Origin: Trematomus loennbergii
Taxonomy: Eukaryota > Chordata > Actinopteri > Perciformes > Nototheniidae
NCBI GenBank assembly: GCA_012861695.1
Contig: JAAOOA010000399.1
Coordinates: 16,289,248-16,353,247 of the forward strand
DNA: 64,000 nucleotides
Direction of reading: 5' to 3'
The translations under genes were made by a program, and so were the position numbers. Under the pieces are notes generated by a model. It made no database searches. It had not been told where the DNA came from and was given only the letters and a program-made list of their open reading frames with translations. Numbering within the stretch: position 1 is the stretch's first letter; each line of letters opens with the position of its first letter. Positions 13,180 through 53,224 of this stretch are shown here, piece after piece.

Positions 13180-13270
13180 TGTTTGTGATTGGACAGAGCC
13201 AGCCAGAGAAGCACTGCTGTGATTGGTTGTTTTTGCTGCCAGTCAAGAAATGACGCTTCGTGATTGGTCA
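13180..13270 (+). promoter_or_regulatory. Cluster of inverted CCAAT boxes in the foldback arm
   Basis: ATTGG (inverted CCAAT, NF-Y type) occurs at 13188, 13222 and 13263, in GTGATTGG contexts spaced 34 and 41 bases. The opposite arm keeps the middle one (AACCAATCACAG near 14000). One of the others is mutated to CCGATCACG and one is lost in a deletion. Function is inferred only. Confidence 0.35.
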
Positions 13271-14077
13271 GCACCCGAGCGCAACATGTCCCAACACATC
13301 AACCGTTAGCTGTTAGCACACACTCAGAGCTCACAGCTCCTCATATCTGTTCAGAAACTGGACAAAAGTTAAACAAGTACAAACCACAGACTGTCTATGT
13401 CATGGCGAATACAGTCGCTGCTTTATTTATGTCTGTATGACGCTGTTGTGAGTGTGGACGGAGCAGCTACAGGTTAGTTTAGCCTGATCGATCCGCCCCC
13501 TCTCCAGCACGTCTTGTTTGAATGACAGGAGTAAACACTGACAGCTGCGGTGAAACTCGACAACAAAATGAACATATTGACCGTGATTTAATTGTAATAC
13601 ACGTTTCAAAGTGATGCCGAAGTAACTACATACTGATACCGGTTAGTAAAAACCATGAATTAATGCTTTGACAAGTCTGCAGACAAGACGGCAGGCGAAA
13701 AGCTTTTAAAATGCGTGTTTTCTGAATGGAATCGGATCCATCAGGCTAAACTAACCTGTAGCTGCTCCGTCCACACTCACAACAGCGTCATACAGACATA
13801 AATAAAGCAGCGACTGTATTCGCCATGACATAGACAGTCTGTGGTTTGTACTTGTTTAACTTTTGTCCAGTTTCTGAACAGATATGAGGAGCTGTGAGCT
13901 CTGAGTGTGTGCTCACAGCTAACGGTTGATGTGTTGGGACATGTTGGCTGTCGGGTGCTGACCGATCACGAAGCGTCATTTCTTGACTGGCAGCAAAAAC
14001 AACCAATCACAGCAGTGCTTCTCTGGCTTCACAAACAAGAAGTGTTCTCCCTAAAGGAATACCCTTTCCGTCCAATG

Positions 14078-14994
14078 TGAAATGCTGTGGTGTTTTCTGA
14101 AATGCTGTTGTGTTTTCTGAAATGCAGTTGTGTTTTGTGAAATGCTGTGGCGTTTTGTGAAATGCTGCGGCGTTTTGTGAAATGCTGTGGTGTTTTCTGA
14201 AATGCTGTTGTGTTTTCTGAAATGCAGTTGTGTTTTGTGAAATGCTGTGGCGTTTTGTGAAACGCTGTTGTGTTTTGTGAAATGCTGCGGCGTTTTCTGA
14301 AATGCTGTTGTGTTTTGTGAAATGCTGTTGTGTTTTGTGAAATGCTGTGGTGTTTTGTGAAATGCTGTGGCGTTTTTTGAAATGCTGCGGCGTTTTCTGA
14401 AATGCTGTTGTGTTTTGTGAAATGCTGTGGTGTTTTCTGAAATGCTGTTGTGTTTTCTGAAATGCTGTAGTGTTTTCTGAAATGCTGTGGTGTTTTCTGA
14501 AATGCTGTTGTGTTTTCTGAAATGCTGTTGCGTTTTCTGAAATGCTGTGGTGTTTTGTGAAATGCTGTGGCGTTTTGTGAAATGCTGTGGCGTTTTTTGA
14601 AATGCTGCGGCGTTTTCTGAAATGCTGTTGTGTTTTGTGAAATGCTGTGGTGTTTTCTGAAATGCTGTTGTGTTTTCTGAAATGCTGTAGTGTTTTCTGA
14701 AATGCTGTGGTGTTTTCTGAAATGCTGTGGTGTTTTCTGAAATGCTGTAGCGTTTTTTGAAATGCTGCGGCGTTTTCTGAAATGCTGTTGTGTTTTCTGA
14801 AATGCTGTAGTGTTTTCTGAAATGCTGTGGTGTTTTCTGAAATGCTGTAGTGTTTTCTGAAATGCTGTGGTGTTTTCTGAAATGCTGTGGTGTTTTCTGA
14901 AATGCTGTGGTGTTTTCTGAAATGCTGTTGTGTTTTCTGAAATGCTGTGGTGTTTTCTGAAATGCTGTAGTGTTTTGTGAAATGCTGTGGTGTC
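14078..14994 (-). repeat. 20-bp minisatellite, right arm (~46 units)
   Basis: The same 20-bp unit as in the left arm but on the minus strand and longer (about 46 units). Runs of TGGTG, TTGTG, TAGTG and CGGCG variants repeat in higher-order blocks of roughly 200-360 bp, so unit blocks were duplicated within the arm after the palindrome formed. Confidence 0.95.
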
Positions 14995-15180
14995 TTGCAC
15001 TTCCGGGCCACCGTACAAAGATAATAAAATAAACATTAAAAGAAAAAATACATGGATAAAATTTACAGTGCAGTTTAAGATAGGAATATATCAATTAAAA
15101 GCAGCGGCAAAAAGAAAAGTCTTTTGCCTGGATTTAAAAGTAGTCAGTAATATGACAACACTGACAAAAGCAGCTCTGCC

Positions 15181-17033
15181 AGTATGAGGTGGCTTTTTCT
15201 GTGCTTGCTTTAAGTTGGCTGTACTTCAGTGACAAACACAGTGATACAGAATTGAAGGACAGGTTCATTGTTCTTCATATGCTTCAGGCTAAATTACTAT
15301 GGCAGGAGGACAGATATGAGGAAATAGAGAGAGAATAAGATAAGTATCAATACAATGGTTAGAGGAAAGACAAAATGAGGGGTGGGTTGAGAAAGGACAG
15401 ATACTACATTTTTCCTTTATTTATTGCAAAGAGGCATTACTGGCAAAGTGACGGGCTCTGGCTATGCAAAGGCCAATACTATCAAGGGCTTCTCAGAAGT
15501 AAAATGAACTGCTGCGTATTATTGCCTTCAACATGTTTTGAATTGGAAACCAGACTTCAGCACTAAATAACCAGAGGCTCTTGCAGCGGGGCTGAACCCT
15601 GAAAAGTGATTTCAACGGTGTGAAAATCTGCTGGATGAACTTCACATCATATATGTTCCATCACATCTTGGAATTGCATTGAGTGTCGGTTGCCAGACTT
15701 GTTTGGCTCAATGTGTGTGATTGCGGAGGTAAGTAAGCCGTGAGGTAAGTGATGGGGAAAAGAAGTCAGTCGTTACAGCCTTCATGCAGCGGGGACATTC
15801 AGTCGACAATGGCCATCTCAAAAGGGAAGGGGTGAGGGGGGTTTATCGTTGTTCAGAAAATGTTGCAATGTTTGTGTACTGGGTCAGATGTTTACAGAGT
15901 AGTTACCAATACATATCTTCCTGTTAGATTGCAATGTCTACCATTTTGACTTCATCATACTGATGAAAGCCCTTAATGTGCATGTGATGGCCCATCCATC
16001 TTACACTGTACATGCCCTCCAGCATGCTGACTTTAAGAAGGAAACACATTTGGTATAAGGAGGGGAGGAAGGGGGGTGGACAAGCAGTTCTTTCCTCTGT
16101 TTTGACTGGCCTGGCTGATTGCGACAGAAGTCCATGCTGGATTCAGGTGCACAGTGATATCCCCTGTTAACAGGAACAGTATCCCTGATGTCCACTCACC
16201 AATCATCACGACAGAGCACTGGACTGCCCATGGTGGAGGATTCACTGATGTTGACTTCCGGTCTCTGAAGAATTGCTGATCATCACACCACAGGAGATAT
16301 GGAGAGTACCTATTGTATGTCTACACTTGAGCAAGACACCTGACCACCTTCAGCCAGGATAGTGGGGGAAATAGACCTTTCTTCCCCCTACTTTCAGGTG
16401 TAATGGTAATAAATTGGTTCCCTTGTTTTCTGGCAGCAGGAGGAAGTGCGGCAGGGCTTTTAGTGAGGTGGATAAGACACTGTGTCTCTCTGCACAATGC
16501 CACAGCTGAGCGGAGTTGTCTCCGTTGTCCTAAGACCTGCTTCTGATCTACAATGACAAAGATACAGCTTAACAACTTCTGCACTCCCACAGAGACCTGA
16601 CTGATGACTTTTGCTTTGTGATTAATAGACAAACTGAGTACATTATAAAACAAGCCTAGAGGACTAAACCTCTCTAATGAGGTGCTTTGTATTTGTATGT
16701 AATTAGGAATATCGGATTATACAACTCCATTTTCTTAGAGCATGACTTCTCTTTTTTGGGCACAGTGTAACAGTTCTTCTCACAGTCAAAAAGGGGTCTA
16801 TATCAACAGAAAACAAACACAATCCAATCTGATATTCACAATAATTCATTTTGTGTTACTACTGTATGGCACACCAAAAACCATAAGTAATATTGATTTA
16901 CTGTTCAAATAAAGAACACATTTCTTCCCGCTGAATATTGAATGTCATAAAGCAGCTCAAATGGGAACATGCTGATACTGCAGAAAACAATACCCGTTCC
17001 CTTTTATAACAAATATGTCCCATGCCAATCTAT
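15181..17033. other. Intergenic DNA, nothing recognised
   Basis: Between the two palindromic elements I see no gene, RNA or named repeat. Open frames are short and without motifs. Confidence 0.55.
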
Positions 17034-17176
17034 AAAAATATCAACCCGGTATCATGGCAAGACGTGAACATGTGACGATCTACCATGCTGGGAGACGTGA
17101 ATATGTCACGGTTTCGTCCCTTCAAACGTGACAGTTACACGGTATTGTTAACATGGCCCAACCAGTGGAGAAATAC

Positions 17177-17431
17177 CCGGAAGTGCCTAGCAAATGGTCT
17201 ACCGCGCCTATTGGTCGGTTTTTATTGTCAAAATGAGATGTTTTTAATTTATTTTTTAATCATCACACTTGATTTCGCCGATTTTCTTGTTGCCCTAGCT
17301 GGTCGACACCTCTTTTAGCAGAAACAAAGGCTACATTAATGTATTAAATCGATGTTAATCCATGTGTGTGGAGGTGAGGATGTGGAATTAACGGACGTGA
17401 CGTTGTGTGATTGCGTTGCCAGGCAACGCAA
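17177..17431 (+). promoter_or_regulatory. Promoter-like motif cluster in left arm of palindromic element
   Basis: In 255 bases there are CCGGAAGTG (ETS/GABPA type, 17177-17185), ATTGG (inverted CCAAT, 17210-17214), TGACGT (CRE half, 17398-17403) and GTTGCCAGGCAAC (RFX X-box palindrome, 17415-17427). The mirror set lies in the right arm. The motifs are seen; activity is inferred. Confidence 0.4.
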
Positions 17432-19356
17432 TTTACAAACTCTTCAACTACAACCCTAATTATATTTTAAAACATTTTAGAAGGCCTCACGAAATACTTT
17501 AATGTAAATTAAAATGTAAATGTGAAGGGGTGTGTGTAATGTGGTGATTGACATTATTCACCCACGGATCTATGGGTTGGGGGTATTGTTCCGCACGGAC
17601 ATTTTAGTTAAACGGACTTACTGTTGATGTGAAATCCGAAAAAAAATACGTTATACACCATAACGGTGCACAGCTGATATAAAAGGACTTGTCGTTTTTA
17701 AAGATATTACTGATTTTCTTTGAATATAAGAATGTAAATACTGAGTTGAGAGAATAGTCAGGGGATTTGGGTGATGGGAGACACATCTATGGATTCAGAA
17801 TTTCAATAGCTTACTGTTAAATGACGGATATACCTTTTATTTCTGTGATGTTTTACAAATCAGATATTATAAGTAAAACATGTGAAATAATATAGCAATA
17901 TCCTGTACAATTATGTGAAAACATGAATAAAACTACACATCTTCAGATGTTATACATACACAAGTGTCCTACACTAATAATACAAAGTTATTATGGCTGT
18001 GTGTACCTTGTGTGCACCGCCTAGTGGTTAAAGCACGTTATTGAATTAGTTGTGTATATGATATGTCAATGATCCTTAGAAAATCTTGAAATCTTGAAAG
18101 GGATATGCAAAATAGCCATTATATACAGTCTTTAATTAACTATTAGTAGAGAATAACGAGTAATGAATATACTTTATAGGGATCTGCAGATAAATGTTTA
18201 GTCTTCTCAAGCAGCAACTATCAAATATCTCTCCTGATTGTTGGCACTTGACAATCACCTTTCCCTGAATTTTACTCAGGTGTAACTAAAGCCTGATTTA
18301 AGGGTTGTTTATATTTCACATCATTAATCAGAATCTGCAAAGTAACTAAAATAAATGTAGTGGAGTAAAAATACCAGGTTAACCTCTGAATTGTAGTGGA
18401 GTAGAATTGCTGTTTTGTTTAGTAATGGATATTGAATATGGAATAAAGGTTTTGACAAGACCTGGTGTAACAATAATCAAAAAGGACATTAAAAGAGCTC
18501 CAGATGTCAATGATCTAAACAAAACAGCACACCTGAAATGTATTAAATACTTTATTAAGGGCAGTGAATTAGTTTTTTTGTATGTTTTTCAAATCAGTGT
18601 TATACAGTAAGTGTCATAGACAGTGTTACATTGATATTATTATCCTTAAAATATATATAAAACAAAACCATTTATGATCTTTTTTTTTGGGTGGTTTACT
18701 AATGACAGTTAATTCTGTTTCTGCTATTGATGGTTTCATTTTTGTGAAAAATAATAAAATAATAAAATTCAATAACGTGCTTTAACCACTAGATGTGCCT
18801 TTCTATCAGCTGTGCACCGTTATGGTGTAAATACAGCCTATCTACCAATTGGATCAAATATAAAAGTCAGCCGAATTAGTATTGATACTGCAAGGAGACG
18901 TATTGTGTGAAAATAAATGTAAGATGTGGTTTAATTGCTGATATATTTATGATCCACGTCACGTTTTCAGTTTTGGCGGCAGTGCTTCCTGTTTGTCCAG
19001 AAGTCTTCTCATCAGGGCTCTATAAATACAGAACTACGGCAGATATGTCATATTTAATGCAGCCGAACCGTGTATTACAATGTCGTTATGTGATGACCTC
19101 CAAAGAGAAAAGCAAGCAAACTCGGAATAAAGTATTATTATTTTTTTTAAATGTTTTCGGATTTCACATCAGTCCGGTTAACTAAAATGTCCGTGCGAAC
19201 AATACCCCCAACCCATAGATCCGTGGGTGAATAATGTCAATCACCACATTACACACATTCCTTCACATTTACATTTTAATTTACATTAAAGTATTTCGTG
19301 AGGCTGTCTAAAATGTTTTTAAATATAATTAGGGTTGTAGTTGAAGAGTTTGTAAA

Positions 19357-19610
19357 TTGCGTTGCCTGGCAACGCAATCGCACAACGTCACGTCCGTTAA
19401 TTCCACATCCTCACCTCCACACACATGGATTAACATCGATTTAATACATTAATGTAGCCTTTGTTTCTGCTAAAAGAGGTGTCGACCAGCTAGGGCAACA
19501 AGAAAATCGGCAAAATCGAGTGTGACGATTAAAAAATAAATTAAAAACATCTAATTTGGACAATAAAAACCGACCAATAGGCGCGGTAGACCATTTGCTA
19601 GGCACTTCCG
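19357..19610 (-). promoter_or_regulatory. Mirror promoter-like motif cluster, right arm
   Basis: The inverted copy holds GTTGCCTGGCAAC (19361-19373), ACGTCA near 19386, CCAAT near 19574 and CACTTCCGG near 19602. It faces the left-arm cluster and lies about 1.2-1.4 kb before the cacna2d3 start codon. Confidence 0.4.
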
Positions 19611-19754
19611 GGTATTTCTCCACTGGTTGGGCCATGTTAACAATACCGTGTAACTGTCACGTTTGAAGGGACGAAACCGTGACATATTCACGTCTCCCAG
19701 CATGGTAGATCGTCACATGTTCACGTCTTGCCGTGATACCAGGTTGAAAAATAT

Positions 19755-20633
19755 CTTTATATCTTATCCATATATTGACTTTAACTTTAATCAATTTACA
19801 TAAATGATAAATGGGACATTGTAGCTGACATTTCAGCTGACACACTTGTAATGGAGATTTTTGTATCGCAACTTTTACTAAAACAAATAGTTTGAGACTT
19901 GTTCCACCACTGGCTCTCTTATGTTGGTCATTGTGTTAGTATCTATTTGAACTCAGTGTGCTCACTGTTTTTTTGTTACTGTGCTGCTGGCATTGCGGAC
20001 GTTTTCATCAAACATCTGCAGTCCCATTATCGCCCACATAGCCATTGTAAGTCAAGAATCTCCCCTTATACTGTGGTTTTTATTTCAACCTCTATGTTCA
20101 TAATAATTCATTATGCTATACATTACAAAATATAATTGCGGTTATAGAGCTTTTGCAGCTGTTTTGTGTGTGCAGCGTGGAGATTTGAGACAATGCAATA
20201 CATGAAGCGTGTACAGTATAATGCAGCGTCAGCGTTTCATGCAACAACTTCTGAACAGTCGACTGGAGAGAAGCGAGTCGCAGACAAAAGCAAAGTTAAG
20301 AGGGCTGTTTGATTTCATTATTTTGCAATTGCATTTAAATAGTGTCTGCCGCTCTGTGTCCTGTAACACCTGTCCAGGCTCCTCTTCTCAGCTGGAGACT
20401 GAACAGAGGACCCCCCCCCCTTGTCTGCAGGAAGCAGATTCGGCACATTTTACCTCCTCGAGCTTTTCGGGCTCCGGTGCAGAAACGCAGACGACACGCT
20501 TACAGGAATAAAAGGTCCTGCAGCAGAAAGCCGGATGAGGGGGGGGCGGGGGTCCCCTTTTAGAGTAAAAAGGCGGAATGAGCAGCGTAGAGGCTGGAGG
20601 GTGACTCTCTATCTATCTCTCTCTCTCTCTTTC

Positions 20634-20677
<44 letters not shown>

Positions 20678-20803
20678 TCTCTCTCATATACAGTAGGGTA
20701 CGTGCGGGCAGTTTCGCGGCTGGAGACGGTGCACCGGTCCTGCAGAACAGCACGGGGCTGAGACGGGATTGTGTTTACTGTACAGAGACTTTCTCTCAGG
20801 AAG
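19755..20803 (+). promoter_or_regulatory. cacna2d3 promoter and 5' UTR region
   Basis: Position directly upstream of the signal-peptide exon and locally higher GC (about 20340-20800, with G- and C-runs) mark this as the likely promoter and 5' UTR. A (CT)n tract at 20604-20685 lies within it. The transcription start cannot be placed from sequence. Confidence 0.4.
20604..20685. repeat. (CT)n microsatellite in putative 5' UTR
   Basis: CT-rich tract with a short ATCT start and a few TTCC interruptions, about 120 bases before the cacna2d3 start codon. Confidence 0.95.
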
Positions 20804-51229
<30,426 letters not shown>

Positions 51230-52843
51230 CCTTTAGCAGCACGACCGGACTTCAGTACGGACTAACTCAACAAGAAGATGCTTATAAACACATAGAGAAC
51301 ATGGCCAATCAGAAATGAATTTGCTCATACCTGTGCAACAGGCAGCGCTCTACCAATAAAACAAATCTTTATCCGTAGCAGTAAGGCTCACATCCATTAA
51401 AGCAGTAAACATTAGTGATGTGGCGCAGCAACAGAACATGAGAATAGAGTGCTGGGTGACTTTGCTCAGAGCATTGCAGATTACACCACGACAGTTTTCC
51501 ATAGTGTCACAAATGTGTGCTGACATTTTAAAAGAGAAAGAAATACAGTCTGCCAACCGTAAAAACAATGCATTTCTAGTCAAAGTATAAAAAAAGTAAT
51601 TTGTGCAAAGTATGATATTAAGACATTTAACATGTTTGATTCTTCGGTGAGAAGGAAGAAGTATAATGTACAGTAAGAGTATGTGGAATGTAAAATGCAC
51701 TTGGTCACGTGAAGAGAATTCAGAGTGGTCTTTATTTTTGGCAGTAAGTTGCTAAAAACAGTTGACAGTGCCATCATTTTATTTATTTCAGATATTTTAT
51801 TTTAGAACTTGCTTTCTTCTGCCAGTTTCTCCTTGTTTTAAAGCAGAAGACATTTCAGACGAGCTAAAGATGCATGAAGAAGATCTCAGAATGTTACATT
51901 GATATTACAGCCATAATGTGTGAAGGTGACCACAAACACGTATCCTCATGTTTGAGAGAGATGATGAATAAATACAAAGACATATTTTCCTTCCTTTATT
52001 TACCCCTGGTGTTATTTTCTCTGTGTGTCTGTTGGTTTCTGTGTGTGTGTGGAAACTGATGTAAAACTATGGATAAGGGATCAACTGAAACAAGGAAATT
52101 CAAAGCAGTATAAATACATTTATAGGGCATAGTCACAGAGTTACTATACAAGTTACATCCGATTTAATAGATATACAGTATATATTAGGGTTTTCCCTTT
52201 TTTCAACTTGTGTTAATAAATGTAAAACTGCATACACAACATTAAACAGAAACACATTTACAAACTAGAAAGAGTCAACTTCTGCTTTAGGTAAAAGTTT
52301 GGCCAAATCTTTTTTTAATCTCAGTTTGGTTGATGAGAGAAATACATTTCAGTCGTCTAACATTCGTTTGGATTATAAAAGTTTACTTCAAATGCATAGT
52401 TTTGCTATTTTTTTAAACAGTTTTTTACACTGGTTCCTCTTGCTCTCTGTTCAGTACAAACGGTTTCAGTGTGACTGCACCGTGCTGTACATTTTACCCA
52501 TCATCAGGTCTGAAGCAGCTGGCTCCTCAGGGACGGTGCAGTACATATGGTATGTGTCAGACTGGGGAAAGAAAGAAAACAAATATACATATATAATTTA
52601 TAGTTATATAAATATAGTTATATAAACCACAATATTTATGTTGCAATTGTATTTATTTGTGTCTCTCATGCCAAGCTTACATTTTCAACTTTGGTATCCT
52701 GCCTTTTCACCTCATCGGGACCAGCTAGTGAGAAAACACACATGATGTTTTAATTCAAGGTCTGTATATCAAATCATACGCCTATCTTTACTGATTATAA
52801 AACATACACAATGTGATGGAGTACACTTCCAGGGTTATGTTTC
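51230..52843 (+). other. cacna2d3 3' UTR and spacer before the Ig array
   Basis: No exon-like sequence was recognised. Candidate poly(A) signals are an AATAAA at about 51354 and another at 51967-51972. None of the Ig-gene tail exons seen at 56882-57819 and 61946-62880 has a counterpart here. Confidence 0.5.
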
Positions 52844-53224
52844 TGTTGAGAGAAGATTTCTATACCATCAGTTCTCAAACAATACTTTGCTCGCATGTGA
52901 AAACAGTGTGAGGCCTGAGCACAGAGTTTATTTTGTCTCGTGCAGTGATGGTCGCCCACACGCGTGGTTTATTTTACGTTTCAGATCTAGGTCTTGCTCG
53001 CCACAATAGATATTTTAGTAGATGTGAGCTACGTCAAACGTTCAACTGAAGAAATGTGAAGCTACTTTACTGTATATTTCTTTTTAAAACCGCAAATTAT
53101 CTTTAGGCCAAATGGTTTATGTCTTGAGTAGTTGTTCAAGTCTCTCAAATTGAATACTTTTTTAGATGAAGTGATAGAAAACAGATTCTGACCTTATGAG
53201 ACAAACACATTGACACATTCATAC

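Larger units (their letters stand above)
12525..15013. mobile_element. Foldback (large palindromic) DNA element with TA target duplication
   Basis: The ends are perfect inverted copies: CGGTGGCCCGGAAGTGCAAG at 12525 and its complement ending at 15013, flanked on both sides by TA. The arms (about 12525-13496 and 13733-15013) are near-identical inverted copies around a ~236-bp loop. They differ mainly in the length of an internal 20-bp minisatellite and in one short deletion. No transposase frame is present, so it is non-autonomous. A TA duplication fits Tc1/mariner and a few other superfamilies; I do not recognise the terminus. Each arm also carries an ETS-like CCGGAAGTG and CCAAT boxes. Confidence 0.8.
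12410..15180. mobile_element. Older fish repeat split by the foldback insertion
   Basis: The left piece (about 12410-12524) holds GCAAGTTTATTTATATAGCA and CAAAGTGCTTTACA. The right piece (15014-15180) holds TTAAAAGCAGCGGCAAAAAG and GTCTTTTGCCTGGATTTAAA. I recognise these as consecutive parts of one common teleost repeat. The palindromic element at 12525-15013 lies exactly between them, so it inserted into this older copy. Confidence 0.6.
17042..19746. mobile_element. Long-inverted-repeat DNA element with 8-bp target duplication
   Basis: AAAAATAT flanks both ends (17034-17041 and 19747-19754). The element begins CAACCCGGTATCATGGCAAG and ends with the complement of CAACCTGGTATCACGGCAAG. Outer arms of about 600 bp (17042-17646 and 19148-19746) are ~95% identical. 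Inner matches (ACACCATAACGGTGCACAGC near 17655 and its complement near 18805; a GTGGTTAAAGCACG word near 18025 and 18775) extend the fold towards a loop at about 18050-18765. No transposase is present. Long arms with an 8-9-bp duplication suggest Mutator- or hAT-like mobilisation; the family is unresolved. Confidence 0.78.

Noticed and set aside
12472..13222. Long open frames (231-238 codons) in all three plus frames across the 20-bp repeats
   Set aside because: They arise because a stop-free 20-base unit is open in every frame; no start context, splice structure or conserved domain supports a gene.
12525..15013. Regularly spaced ~20-bp repeats as a CRISPR array
   Set aside because: The units are contiguous with no unique spacers, and the DNA is from a vertebrate.
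14007..15094. Minus-strand open frames of 334-347 codons
   Set aside because: Same minisatellite effect in the right arm of the foldback element.
17042..19746. An autonomous transposon
   Set aside because: No transposase-like frame occurs in the loop or arms; the longest frames are under 100 codons without motifs.
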